Part shown: piece after piece, positions 14,201 to 29,200 of the stretch
Layout: each line of letters begins with the position of its first letter
How positions within the stretch are numbered: the stretch's first letter is position 1
NCBI GenBank assembly: GCA_013398615.1
Contig: VZSR01002420.1
Coordinates: 1,142,510 to 1,206,509, forward strand
DNA length: 64,000 nucleotides
Direction of reading: 5' to 3'
DNA from: Brachypodius melanocephalos
Lineage: Eukaryota > Chordata > Aves > Passeriformes > Pycnonotidae
The notes under the pieces: generated by a model
What the model was told of the DNA's origin: nothing
The model's database searches: none
Seen by the model: only the letters and a program-made list of their open reading frames with translations
Made by a program: the position numbers and the translations under genes

Positions 14201-17200
14201 GCCAAATGTGAAAAAATCAGGACATTTTAAAGATAAACCATATAGAATATCACTGGTTATAGTGACCTTAAACAGTAACAATGCACAATGCACACAGCAC
14301 AACAGTCTGCATGAGAATTCAGCCTTCTTCATGAAAAGGAAGACTTTTTTCATAATCAGGAATAAGTTCTTTTTAATTTTCAAGAGGGCAATATTGCTGT
14401 TGTGAGGACTTAATATACTTTAACTGTGCTCAGAAACCATAAAATACTGTGTTTTAACCAAAGATTGTATAATGACAGTGAAATGTGCCTGGATTTCTCA
14501 TTAACCATTTGCAGATTTTGGTTCTAATCCTAACAGGGGCACAACAGGCCTTTGAAAGAGGTTGTATCTTAGTACCATATAGCTTTGTTGAAAATAAAGT
14601 TTCTTACCATCTAAAAAGCATATGCCAAAAGCTCAAGAGACTTCTATTTTTGTGTGAGAGACTGCACTAGATAACCATACTCGAGCTAGCAATTGTGGAA
14701 CAGTGCAGTGGCTGTCAGGTTGTAAGCTGACCAGATGAAGAATTGCCAGTTTATTCTGAGGAAATTTGAATCAACAAAACATAATGGTTTCTGTTGATTT
14801 TGGGTAGCGTGTCTCAGATTTGAGGAGCTGAGAGGGGAAAGAAGATAATACTTTATCATTTTACATGCACATGTGTAGATTTTAATGTTCTGTGTTTCCT
14901 TGAGAGGAATCCCATGGTGCCAATTAACCTAACTTATTCCAAAACAATTCTCTGTTTGGAAAGAATAATTTTCATTGTGGGTGTTCCATGAAATTGTATG
15001 CCTCATACCCTGTTATTACTGAGATGTGTGCAGTGCAATTGAGAATGCCAGTTTCTTTTCCATGCTCTGTATAGATTATAGCTGTATCCCACACACAGTG
15101 CTAGATAATCCCTACTTTAATTTTGTTATGTGTACAAATCCTTTTTGAACATTTAGCGGTTTAAAAAATGTAAAAATCCATCATCTTCTGAAACTACATT
15201 TGTTAAAACCAAAAGCTGAATTTAGAAGTGATCAAAACCAATGAATAACATGGCAATTATCTAATTAAAAGGAAATTATTGCGTTTGCTGAAATATAACA
15301 GGCAGATCAGGATAGCCAACACAAAATGGCAAAGAAGGAATAAAGTTACGCAGAAAATTCCATGGGTTTTAGCCAACACAGTTTCAACCACATGTTTTTC
15401 TTTAATGGGAGGAGGTTTAACAGTCCACTTAGGCTCCAGGATTCATCATCCCTTTAAGCTCTTGGACACCCCAAAAACTGTAATGAGGTTCTAAGAATCC
15501 TTCAGGGAATCCATGACATACTGGACCTCTCAAATCCAATCCTGTATCCTTGGGACTTCTCTGTACTTTCCTGTCCATCAGAGCTATGATTTCCTTTTGT
15601 TACGTCCCTTGTACTGTGCCATAGAGAAAAAGGGTCCTGTGTTTGTCTTGAAAGAGGTGAAAAAATTGAGTAACACATTTACTTTCATAGTTAATACAGC
15701 CCAACTGCTATTTCTATATATATTTCCCCCAGATGCCACAGAACAATTTTCCTTTATATCCTCTTACACACATTTTCTCACAAGCTCTTAAGTCTTATTC
15801 CTCAGACAGGATCAGCAAGTTGGGTTGAGGGAGGAACACTTCCTCCAAGGAGCACTGGTATATTATCATGTTTTCCACCCATTTTATCCCCTCTGCAGTA
15901 AAAGTTGGACAAATGATCTGCCCCTAATTAATGGTTTATATATATAATTTTAGCTTTAAAGAGCAGTCAGAACTAATTTTTCCCATTACCAAAACCATAA
16001 AAAGCTCCAAAAGATGAAACCACTTAGTAGCTGACACTTATTTTTCTCCATTGTCACTGTCTGCCTACATTCTCATATTGCTGGAATTTTTAAAGAAATT
16101 ATTCCATAAATCTCAATAAAGTAATATTCTCTCTTAGATTTAATTTGGAAAATGGAATATACAATCTGTGGGAGAGAGGTCTGCAAAATACTTTCAACCA
16201 TTTGTTTTTAATTTACAGCAGATACTTTTAAAAACCTTGATCTATCTTCACTGGCTTTGGTTTGCAATCCCTACAGCTGAATTGCAACAACTTTAATTTA
16301 TGTAATAATCATTATTTTTATGCTAACTGAATGCCTTGAAAAGAAATAAAAGAGGGAGTAAATCACCCAAAAACTTTTATATTTTTGGCATTCTTAAAAA
16401 TTTGGTGAATCTCCATCAGCTGGATTCTGTCACTGTAACAGCCCAGAGACAACACACAAGTGGTAATAGATGCACGAATCTGAGTGATGCTGTAGTGTAA
16501 ATGAGAAGAGGTTTTTTTAATAGCAAACCACATAAGAAAAGTACTTCCTTGAGCTCTTCCTTAAAGAGAATACATACCTCTCCATAACAAACTGGATGCT
16601 TAATTGTTAGCAATGAATGTAAAATGGTGTTGTGCACCTCCCAGAGGCCTAGTTGAAGACGTGACCAAGCGATGTTGACTCTCTTCATCGAGTAGCAGAC
16701 CATGTTTGGGGCTGTTAAAACCTTGAGCGCTTTGAAGATCTCATCAAATGAATAGAATCTCAGATCAGAAGAGAGGCAGTGTGGAACGGTGGCAGCTTCC
16801 ATTGCTGCTGTTTTCCTTCCCCATAATGGCCTGACAAGATATGGCAGGACAATATTATCAGGACAGGATTGCTCCAGTAACTTTTTGAGGGAAAGAGCAA
16901 GAGATCAGTGAGTGCTCTCATGTAACAAGCAGGTGCGTGCCTGTGTAAATACGCCAGAAGATCAAATAAACCTTAACAAGCCACCTATGAGATTACTCTG
17001 CTTTGGCCCTACAATGACTTACAGATCACAGCCCTGCCAAACCCAGGGTAGTTCCAAACATCGTGTCCAAAGTCTGAAGCAGCAGACAAATCCAAAAGTA
17101 GGGACTGTGAGGGAACTGCCTCATAGAAACCAGCCCCTGTGGGGTTTTACATCTCTGCTAGTTCTCCCTCACCGGGGAAAATCAAAACTATTTCACAGAC

Positions 17201-20200
17201 AGGATCCAGGTTTCTCCAAAGGCCTGTGGGGCTGGGAAGGCCGCAGGTAAAATTGGATCAAACCCTTTATTTACAAGTGTTTGGTAAAGAAATGTGTAAT
17301 GGATTACTTAATTTAAAAGTAATGTCATCCTTGAAGCAGAAGCATTGAAAACTCTGGTTTTTCTGTAGTTTAGTGAGTGTAGTTTGTAACTTGCAACATT
17401 TTACAGTTCTTGTAGAGACATATTCTCCTTACAAAATATATGGTCCATTAAATTTTTTTTTCTTTTAAAATAGTATATTAAACTTATATGGTACAAATAA
17501 AAAACCAAAAGGAACACAGTTCTATACAATCCACATAATCCTCGATTTTGTATAAAATGCATATACATATAATCAATGTATATAAATTTTATTTTATTTT
17601 ACCATCTCCATAAATATTTCAATTTCCAGGACTAAGTGTTCTAAGGAAAAAAAGGTACCAAATGGCTAAGTGAAGTGAACTTAATTTGCTCCTTACTAAC
17701 CTAGTAACTTCTGAAATCACTTTATATGAATGGTAAAAACAAACAAATAATGAAAGAAAATTACTCTCAATCTGAGCAGAACTAAATTTACTTTTAAAAT
17801 GTACCTTTGACAACCCAAAAATAATTTAGATGAATTGAAACATAATGAACTAGAATCCTTGGTACTGAGTTTTATTTATTTGATTTCCTTAAGTGTTGTA
17901 GTTCATAGAAGTAGAAATTACCGATGATTCCATGAAAGTCTTATGTCTTACGCATGTGTTAGAAGTTTTAAATATGCAGTGAAGGGGAGGTTTTTAGTAA
18001 AAAACCCACAAAAAACAGCTTTGAAACGGAAGCACTGTGTTTTAAAACAATCTGCGATGTGCTGATTTGGTTAGCAAATATGCATGGCCACTGAGCAGTG
18101 AGCAATGATAAAGCAACAAGTGCAAAGGGTATTGCTCTGTTACAGTATCACTCTGTCTGGAGTATTCAGAGAAGCTCCCAAGGCAGGGCTGCACAAAACT
18201 TGCACTTCTTCCATTATGTTTCCTTGTTTTCTGTCTTGAATTCTACCCATTTACAAAAAGGTAGAATAGTGTTTTCTTAATGCTGTCCTCAAGCACACAA
18301 TTCCTCATTTGATCAAAAACTACTGGAATCAGGGTTTGTGTTCAACTGATTAAAGGTCTGGATCCACGATACTTTGTTTCAGTTCTAGCTGTTTGAAACT
18401 TTATCGTCTTAATTTTGAGACTGAACATAACACTGTGTTGTTCTAATTGCACTGGCTTTTTGCAAAGAACTTTGTACTGTATTCAGCCAAGTTACAGGGT
18501 TTCCAAGATCATGGTCTTGGCTCAGGATAAATGGAGCCAATGAGCTAAACAAATTCCTGCTTTCTTGGTTCTTATAGTATGAGAAAAATGGAAAGAGCAG
18601 GATACTTTTACTGCTTTGTACAAGTGAAACAATCCTGGAAACTGCAAAAATGTAAGTTAGCTGTGTTTATGTCAGAAAGACACACTATTTTAGAAATTAT
18701 TTTTGGCTTTCTTTCAAAATGTGAACCACAAATTACAACATTAATGAAGCAAACATTTCTTCCTTGGAAAATTTAAGAAAAGTTCGATTTAAGATAATCA
18801 GTTTGGGATTTAAGATAATGAAGAAATTGAGTCTAGTACAGACCAAATATTGTGTTCTCATAATATGTAATAGTAACAGCTCTGTGTTGAATGAGGATAC
18901 ACATGTCTATATTTGTTTCAACTTCTATTATGGAGAATGCTTTTCTAATGAGATAAATTTTAAAACTGGGGTTGAAATAAATGAGTAATGGAAAAAAAAG
19001 AGAGAAGGGACTTCTAATCAGGAAAACAGTGTACATTCTTTCAAAGTCATGTTTATAAGTTCAGAGAAGCAGTGGATCTAGTTCAAAGACAAACCATATT
19101 TCAATCTGCTTTTCAGGACTACCATATAGTTCACTACTAAAGTTTGTTTTCAGCTGAATCTTGGCCCAACAACAACCGATTACTTGAGATACATTTCTGG
19201 GCATCATCACGGGCTTTCAATTGTACGCTATCACAATTTCTATGGGATACTGAAAGGGCACACCTAGTCTTGATGCAGATCTTGAGCAAAATATATGAGT
19301 TGATTCAGGAAGTTAACGTGGTTGAGCCACTAACTAAAAGCGACCATAATATAATTAAGCTCAACATCCTCCCGTGGGAACCTGCCATAAGGTAGTAATA
19401 TTACAGTACTTTTCAAAAAAGGAAGATTTTTATATTGAGGAAGTTAGAAATAGCCTGAAGGGGAAAGTTAGGAAATTAAAATCCATAGAATCAGCATGGA
19501 GGTTCTTTAAAAGTACCTTATTAGACTCGGGGAAAATATGTATATACTGGAACAATCAGGAATCAAGAAGGTGAGAAACATTACGAGGTGCAAGGGAATG
19601 TTCAGGCCCCCAAAAAATAATAATCCTATAATAAAATGGAAATCCAACTCAAGTGGCACTAATAGAGCAGAATATAAATTCAGAAGACCAGAGGAAGGGT
19701 TATATCCTGCCATTGTTTCACTGACAGAGGAAGTAGGAGTTTTCCATAAATATTCATGGTAAAACAACATTCTGAGGTTTGAGAAGAAATTTAAAGGACA
19801 AATAGGGAAAAATACAGAGAATGTTTAAAGATATCGTGATAGAAGAACTTCCTCAAGCTAGGTGATGATCTTTGACAGAGGATAATCAGGTGGACCAATG
19901 GAATATAAAAGCAAAATATACAACTTGATTTCTTTCCATAAGAGAAACTGAGAAAAGCACATCCTATAGCTGGTGTTTAACATCTGCGGCTTCTTCACCT
20001 GTAGGATGAAAAGGGAGTGAAAAAAAGAGGGAGAAGAAAAATCATGGAAAACACCAGCATAAATTACCAAAAAATAAGTGCTCTAAAGCACAAACTGAAA
20101 ATTTGAGTAGTTAAGGTAATGAAGCTGTGCAATTTGTTTTTACAAAATTTCATCTTTGAGTCTAGCTTTAAAAGGGCTCTGAAGGTCATCCCGCAAATAA

Positions 20201-23200
20201 CAGAGAAAGGAGAACAAAAAATCCTAGATGAAAAATTAGGAGAATTGTGAAATTAGGGCCCAAAAAGCATCTTGTTTTTATGTTAATTTCTTGCCATAAA
20301 CAGAATGCTGTCAAAGAATCTGTAAGATAATGAAGAAAAAGTAGTTTATATTTCTAGAAGTTTTTATTTGGTGTTTCTGAAGAAAGTGGTATGAGACATT
20401 GCTGCTCATGCAATAAAAATACCCTATTGTGGTTCTGACTGCACTCAGGCAAGAACTGCACTATACCAATGCCTCTGGACATATCTCCAGTACACTTCTA
20501 AGTTAGGAGTGAAAAACAAATAGAAGAAATAAATAATCCATATCTTTAAAATAGTTTTTAAATGTGTAATCTTGTATTGCTTCCAGAAAATCAGCTGTTA
20601 TTTTGAAAAGTTCATAACTAAGTGTCAGAATTTGCTGGTGATACAAGACTGAGTGTGTTGGAAGGAAGTCTAAAGAAATTTTTTTAACTATAAGTCATGA
20701 AATGGCATAGTAATTCAATATAACATAAAGAATCTTTCAACACACTAAGAGTTCTCTCACCTTATTCTGTTCTATCTTGGAAAACATATAAGAAGTGTCA
20801 GTGACAACTCCAAAAATTTAGCTAGCTATAAAAAGCAGGTATTGAACAGTATCTAAAAGAGATATTTGGGTAATGAACACTGTCACTATTTAACTCAGCA
20901 GCATCCTCAGCAGTACAGCAAGATACAATTGAATTAAATAGTACTGAAAAGGGTTTTGATGGCATCTAAAAAAACCTGATCTAGAAGAAATAGGTGGATT
21001 AATATGTTTCAGAGAAAGAAATATCGCCTTTTCATTCTGTTTTTTTCTTTGATGAAAAAGTTTAACAAATTGAATTGTCACACTTGAAAGGAATGACATT
21101 TGAGGAACATAATCACTTGTCTGTTACATGCTGCTGCTTTGATGGTTTCGATTCAGCACCAATTAATGAAGTATTTGCCTGTAGCTTTCCTGCTACTGTA
21201 ATTTATTATCCAATTGTTTACAAAAATACAGCAGCCATGTAGCTGTCCTGATAGGGAATTGGGCCATCTGGCAATAAAACTGGGTGTAGGTAGGTCCTGT
21301 GTCTGCTGGTGTGATAACCTATAGAACAATCACTTTTAATCTTTGCTTCAGATTCCTTGTCCAGAAATAATGTAGTGTTTGTGTTTGTTTTCTGTGTGGG
21401 ACAGAACCAAGCATCTCAAAATTAGCTTTTATGTGAAACTTGAGGTCTGCTGCAAAGCTTGCTGACTTGGTAACTCATTTAGGCTACCAGACTCACATGT
21501 ACAGGCTGGTTTTTACCAGGGCTGGATGCAATAGAAAGCATTTCCAAGAGTAACTAGGAATTGTCAAGGTACGCTTCTGGGGAAGCTTATAAAATTACAA
21601 AATATTGGACACAATATGCAATATTACAATTAAATTCAGAGAGGCAGCTTTAAAGGCACATACAAAGTCAATGGTCCTTGCTCACAGAGACCTGCAATGC
21701 TACTGCATGAAATTAGATATTGTTTGGTAAAAGGGACACATCGCTCTATGTAGATCAAGGACATTATCCAGGATATGCAAATTACAGATTCTAGTCCCTG
21801 TGATGAATCAAGTGCAGAATTCCTCTCCTGATTCTTAGGAAAGTTGTTTGGAAACCTTCTCAGGTCAAGAGGAGAAATTCTAGTAAAAACAGAAAAAGAA
21901 AAGGAGAAAAAGTCCATAACAACAGAACAAGTAGCTTGATAGGTTAAATCTTTAGGTTCGATGTCTGAATTGGGTTTTTTTGTACTGATTAGGGGTTTCC
22001 AACAATACCTGGCACAGAAATGTTTTGCCAAAACCCCTAGACTAGTATAAGAGTCACAGACTCTCTCAGAGGATGATTCTATTGGGGATGTCATTCTCTA
22101 ATTTCATTGCCACACTTAACCACCCCACTCGCAGAACAAGGTCCCGAAGCCTTCTATTGCCTGGGCTGAATAAGCCCCACTCTGGCAGCCTCTCTGCAGA
22201 GGGCAAATGCTCCAATCCCCAGCCCCTCTTCACTGTGGTGTAGTGACACCACTCTGGTGCTGAGGGGCTGTAGAGCTCAGAACTACAGGTGCAGTGCTCT
22301 CTCTGCAGCTCCTGAGTGCACAGAGGAGGGAGGATGATGGGGTTCTCTGCTGCCTGTGCTCTTGTTAAACAGCCCAGTCTGTGGCTGCTTTTCTCTGCTG
22401 CCAGGGCACTCTGCTGGCTCCTGTTCAGTTTGCTCTCTGCCGAGACCCCACACTCCCTTTCAGCAGAGCTGTCCCCAGCCAGTCAGTTCCCTGCCTGCAT
22501 TGTTGCAAATGTAATGGGATTTGGAAAAGAAAAAAGTCTGCAGGAATCTCTATCTGTAGTTCTGATTCATTCCTTCTAGCTGGGCTATCCAGTCAGAGGT
22601 AGTTCTTCCCCAACACAACAAAGATCAAGGTTTCTGTTTAAAATCTAGAATCTAGAGATAGCCCCCCCCCCGAGATATCTCTCTTATCCTTCAGTCCCTC
22701 TTCCCACCATAAAACCCATCAAGCTGCTTTAAACACTGTAAGGTTTAGAACTTCATATCAGGTTGGCTCCTCTCTGTCTTAAGAATTGCTTTAATTCCTC
22801 AATCAGCAGTATTCAAATGGAGTTTGCCAAGTATATGGATGTGCATCAGAGTTCAGAAATAATAGATGCTGTGATGCTGCTGACTTAATGGCTGTGAACT
22901 GCAGATGTGCATAGAAGTGTGTGAAAGAAGCCTCACCCCTCACACTATTTCTACTGAAGACTGTCCTTTAAGGGGTTGATTTTCAGAACTCTTAATCACT
23001 GCTGTAACCAGATACTTAGACTTGAATATTTATTATATACGTAAGGAATTAAATACTTATTGTGATTTATAGCTTGGGTTAGGATGTTATTTTTAAATAA
23101 GCCATGTAAAGTACCTTCAATCCTGTCCATTCACACATGCGTGAGGCAGACTCCAAAATCATGAAATTGGCTTAAAAGCCACGTGCTTAAAAAGTCCATT

Positions 23201-26200
23201 TGAAAACAGGGGGAGTGGAAATTCACTGCCTCCTTACTTTTTAGTTTGATTTGTGTTCTCAGACTTCTTCCTGCAATCAAGAAGTCTGAAGGTTTCAAAT
23301 TAAAAAGCTGAAAACCTACTTGCAGCGCTTTATTCTGCTAATTTCAGCTTTCAATACACCTCTTATACTTCGCAAGGCTTGTAATTTAATTGCAAGCACT
23401 GGCTACACGGCATACTAAGATGTGTGCACACAGCTATGTAGCTGAAAATTCCACAACATAATGAAATATTAGTTGTAATTAACAAGAGACTGGATTGCTG
23501 AGGTTCTGTGGCATGCCTGCAAATGTTTGAGCCCACATTCCTTCCATACAGTCAGCTCTGACAAGGCTCATAAGTCCCTTATGCAGTGAGACTGTGGGAA
23601 GAGCCCATATGGGCAGAGAGCAGGGGAACCTGCTGGTGTTCTGGAGAATGTCTGCTTTGTTTCAATCTTCAGAGCAGAAAGGGCAATTTTCATATTACAC
23701 TTATTACATTTCGTGTGTCCCTGGGAGATTTTCCTCTATCAGTTCCAAGAACAATTGCAAGGAAATATTTCTGAGTTTATGAATTTGTAGAGGAAGTGAA
23801 TTTACCACTTTTAAATATGTTTAAGCAGCTACATTTTTATTCCTCAGATATAGCAAACTGTGTATAGCCTGTCTTTTTTTTTTAAAAGTTACTGTTCTTT
23901 TTCTCCTAAGGGAATATGGTTTCTGTAGCTTTAGTGAGGCTCTACTAATTATTACATGCCTCATATTTCTAAAGAAGAAATTGTGTTTATGTCAGCTATT
24001 TTTCTTTCAGGAATTGTTCCATTCAGTACTTAAGTATAGATTGCAAATGTGTGAATTTCCTATTCCTTTTTGGTGGGGAGGGAGGGTAATAGAAAATATT
24101 GGCATTTATCAAGGAATAATATATCAGTGTATTACAATATTCTGACAACTCTAGTAATTTTTTCTACTTTGAATTTGAGTAACTGTCACATTTAGCTAAT
24201 GTCCATTCAAATGCGAAAGTGTAAATAATGACATCATTTGAAACAGATGCCCAAGTCTTCCAAAACAGCAACAAAATCAGGAATAATGAATAATATTTAC
24301 TTAAATTTCAAGTTTGTATTAAGTAATGCAATGGACTATTTGAAAAAGCTGTCAGGGGTCTTTGGATCAAATTGGTCCACATCATTTGTGTACTGCCTAT
24401 CTTTGACAGAAGACTTGAAAGATATAATCCCAGTTGATAACTCTGTTACAAATTAACTCAACTGGTAGATATTTGTCTAAGGATAAGGATGCTGATGAGC
24501 CAGTCATGCTGAAGCAACAACAAATGAGTCCATGACTCCTCTAAAACATTTTTAAAGTTTGATTCCAAGAAGCTTTTGCAGACCAACTGTGATAAATGTG
24601 CATTTGTCCCATGGAAGGGAAAATTTTTTCCTACCTAAAACAATTATGATAATGCTTATTTCTTTTAGAAGAGAGGAACACCAAAGAGCATTGTTCCTTT
24701 CTTCATCTGAGCCATAAGACTCAGGACTGAAACTTTGGTTCTTACAATCACATTTTTGACAAGTTGCTACTGCTGTACTCCTATCATTCCTGGACTGTTT
24801 GGTGTTTGGTTTTGTTTTGTTTCAAACAAGCTACAAGGATGGCTTAACTTCAGAGAGATTTTCTTAATGAAATCCATTCCACCCAGAAGGTGTTCTCTCT
24901 AACAAATGGGAAACATCACTAAATTTAACCCAAAGTCTGAGCATATGGAAAGCTACATAGATGATGTCAGACATTACAAATATTATTTGTACTTGCTAGT
25001 TTACTTCAAGGGAAATTATGAGAATGACATCATAATGATGACTGACTAATTTTTATTAGTGTTTTCTCTCTGAAACTCTAGACTTAGAGTTATAAAGAAA
25101 AACAGCTTTTAAAATGCCATATCTGTTATTCTTTTCTAACACTTTGTGATTTTCATATTTATAAAAGATATTTATATTTTAAAATACCATAGATACTATC
25201 AGCTCTTGTTCTACTCCTTTGACATTGTCAAATATTTTTATCAAAAAGAAAAAAATATTATTTAATGCTCATAAAAGATAGGAAATGATCACATCTTCTT
25301 TTAAATTAATTGCTGCTTGGGTTGGCCTACGAACCTATAAACTCTGCTGGAAGAGCTGTAGCTAATTTCTTTACAACAGTTTCTTACTCTGGGAATGAAT
25401 TATGCTGATGAAGGGGTGATGACCAGCTTAGGAATAGCGATATGTTCCTGCAGTCAGCAAAGACAAATCACAGGGTGCCACAAATCACAAATCACAGCTT
25501 CGGAAATATCCAAAATCCACAGAACCTGTAGAGCTCTATTTTACAGCAAGAAACCCGGTAATGCGGGGAGGGTTGTGTGAGCACTTTTTGCAAAGGTCTG
25601 TTGGGTAATTTTGCTGGGACCTCTTACAGGATCAGCTCCAGCTCTGCAGGGCTGCTCAGGCGCTCTGTGTTATCTTCAGAGCCGCAGACAACAGCAGCCA
25701 AGGACACCAATAAAACCATGTCTCCCATGGCAAAGCAAGTCTTCAAGCCCAGACAAAGGGCATCCCTATAGGAATACTGTGAGAGTCATCAAGGGATGAT
25801 TCCAGTCAGTAGGGACTCTACAACTAAAACCTGGTGGGTGGCACAGCAAGCCAGAGAATTGTGGAGAATTCCTCTCCCTATTTTTAGGAATGTAGTACCA
25901 CCAGACTGCATTCCTGGGCTCTTTACTTAGGACAAGATTAGGCCACAACACCGCAAATCTCCGTGACCATATTGGTATCTTTCTCCAAATGCTCTTGGCC
26001 CATTTAGCACTGTGTTAGTGGTTGACCTCAAAGGCAATGGTCTTATCAATGTGTTTATAACTGAGTATGTTCATAGATGTTATACATATTAGGACCTTTG
26101 TTTATCTGTGAAGACTTGTTTTCATGAGAAAATAGTATTTATGGTGTCACAGTGCTTACACACCTTAGGGTATGCTGTCCCCCAATGGAGCCATCATATT

Positions 26201-29200
26201 CATGAATTAATTTTATATGCAAAATTCAAGGATAAATTTAGTGTCAATAATCCCTGCCAGATCTGCATATTTGGCTCTGACTTCTGGCATAAAGTGATGC
26301 ATTGTCAGTATATATATGTAGATATATTTACGTTAGGCTTGCAAAGGAGAGGTTCATGTGACTCCCATGGCTGAATTAAAGTCCCACTGGTAAAGCTTTT
26401 GAGAAATTGCCCCTCTCAGTCTTTGTCACCCTCTTTCCTTAGCAATACTGAGTGAGTGTCTAACTGCTCTTATTTCGCTCCAGTGCAAAGCAAATAAAGT
26501 TCAGCAAATAACAAAGGCTTGGTACCATCATATAGCATTACAAATTTTTACTTCCAGAAAGTCCAGCAACATCTTCCATAAATGATGTGTATGTGAGTTC
26601 AAAGATATCCCAGAACAAGAGGTCTAGGTTGTATCAAAGGCATCATTCAGCTCAGCACAAAAGGAAATTTAGTTCTGAGACTGATTTGCAGAGCAATTCT
26701 AAAGAGAGCTACACCACCATGTAATGGGCCTATGCTCCAAGGAATGCTCCCCTAACCAGCCCCATTTGCAAATGATTTTCAGGATAAAAGTGAGCAAATG
26801 ATCTGTAATAGATAATAAACAGCTAATCATTACATCACACATACCACATCAGTTAATATAGATACATTTATTAAACCTCTTTTATATATGACTTATGTTA
26901 AAGCATTCTATTTTATCAAGGATTCAAAGGGATTAGAGTTTAATTTGTTATTTTAGAATACTATACCTTTAAATTGTTGACATATAAGTTGTATAAATAG
27001 AAACACCATAAATCTCTTAAAAAATGTACCATAAATTTTTTATGTACGACCTTTAAGTAACAGCAGTCTGTTGCATAACTCTGCAGGGGAAGTCACATGG
27101 TGGAAACCTCATATTTCCTTAAATTTATGGTTGTTTCTTGGTGGTCTAAAAGACTTTTTTTTTTTTTTTTTTTTCCCCTAAAGTTGTAATCTTAGTAAAT
27201 TGTTTAATGTTTGGTCTAATGCAGGTCAATGTAAGTTCTTATTTAGATTTATAATAGGAAATATATAATGTCAGATACCAATGAAGCCTGGCTAATAAAG
27301 TCAAGGATACCAGTGTTATGTTTCATTATAATGATGTGAAGATAATGCCTTTAGCTGCGTAACCACCACGTTAGCTACAGACCATAAAATAACCTTTATT
27401 AAATCTCAGGGTGAGATTAATTAAGAGAAAATTCTCCATTTTTTTCCAGTAATTTTTTCCTCCTCAGTCAGAAGCATTTTTGATTGATAAATCTTCTCAT
27501 CAACATTGTACCAGATCTCATTTACAGACACCAAAAATCAAGTAAACGCTGAAGTGGAGAGAGTTGGCTGCCTCATGTTATCTTGTTTTGCCCTAGAAAA
27601 GTTAAAAATCAGTGGAGTTTGGGCATGTGCCTAAAATACTGGCTGAGTTAGGGCCTTATGATACAAAATTTTATATTAAGGTAATGATCATTGCCATTAC
27701 TTAGAGGAAATTTTACACTTTCCAACTCTAAAGGAGTTTGGTTTACACTCAGAGCAGTGTTATCAGCATCAATAGAAAAGGTCTGCCTCAAGTCAAAACA
27801 TGCAAGTGAATATAAGTTGCATGAACAAGAAGAAATTATTAGTGGTTTTCCACCTCCACTGAAATCCTCAGAATCCAAAACAGGAATTTACAACACTTGG
27901 CAGAATAAAAATTAAACCCCACTCAGAAATGTCAATATTTAAAATACGTAGTACAACCATAATTTAATGACTTCTTTAAAAATACACACGGCACATACAT
28001 GAAGTGCAGTTTTCAAACCCCTTTTCCCCCAACAGTGGAATTGAATGTTGCAGGCATAACAACATTAGTTTATTCTTTACTATAAAATAAATCCTTCTAG
28101 ATAGTTCAAAGACCATTTATTTAAGCCTTAAGATATGCAAATCAAACATATGTGCACTGTTTATATCCACTCATGTTCCACTTTAAGGGCTACAAAAACA
28201 ATTACATTTGACGAGACTTTAACCTACAAGGCCAAGGAAAACTGTGTTCACCTAAATGCTGGATGCCAGTATATGTAGTGAATATATGCATAAGGGAAAA
28301 GCATAAACAGCTTGGAAAATCCAAGCCCTGCACAGCCATAAATCCTCCCTTGAGAGGCAGATGTGCAAGGCAGATGTGCATGTTCCACAGGAGATGCAAG
28401 TGAAAGCAGTGCTTTGTGTGTCCAGCCTAGCAAAGGATGAGAGCAGGCTTAGATTGAATATGAGGAAGAAATTCTTGATTCTGAGGGTGAAGAGACACTG
28501 GCACAGGTTGCCCATGAATCAAAGATATCCCCACCTTCAGTGTCTTAATAACGTTTGGTCCAACAGACTTTGGTCATCCTGTCTAAAGGTCTCAGGTGCC
28601 ATGCAAGTTCAATGCCTACTGAAAAAGAATGGAAAATGAAAGAATGAAAGTTCTTTTTTTCCCTTTTTTTTTTTTTTTTTGTGTTCAGACTTCTGGATAA
28701 GCACTAAAACAATTAATATATGTTAAATAAATATCTCCAGGAGTGCTTAACAGTGAGAAATCAGATATGTCAAAAATCTGCTGAAAACCAAATTAAGACC
28801 AAGATACAATAACAGCCATTTTACAGTCATCGTATGAGCATTGCTCAGTTAAGGAACAGGCAATTTGTAAAATGAGTGTCTTTGAGCCTGGAACAAGGTT
28901 AATCCAGAGTCTTGACAGACAGGAAAGACTAGCAAACCTTTTATTATCTCAATAATTTTCTTCAAAAAGAGCATTTAGAGCCTGAACTTAGAGGAACGAT
29001 GAGAGTACTCAAGGCTAGTCTGGAGCAGAAGGCAAATGTGGACCAAAAAGAGAGTCTGGAAGTTTTTCCTCTCCATGCAAGGCATTCATTATCCTCACAA
29101 ATAACAGAAAAATCAGCACTGCTGGGGCTTTCACAAGTAGATGAGGGTGTCAAGGGAGAGGCAAAAATCCATCCCGCAGGCAGTGAGTCTTAGGAACCTC

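Noticed and set aside
19858..20070. Minus-strand open frame opposite the LINE relic
   Set aside because: Low complexity, no domain, antisense to a decayed repeat.
21940..21975. GGTTCGATG resembling a tRNA B box
   Set aside because: No A box at proper spacing and no cloverleaf can be formed.
21636..22094. 152-codon open frame on the minus strand
   Set aside because: No recognisable domain. In 64 kb of this composition about one open frame of this length is expected by chance, and it lies next to old CR1 sequence.
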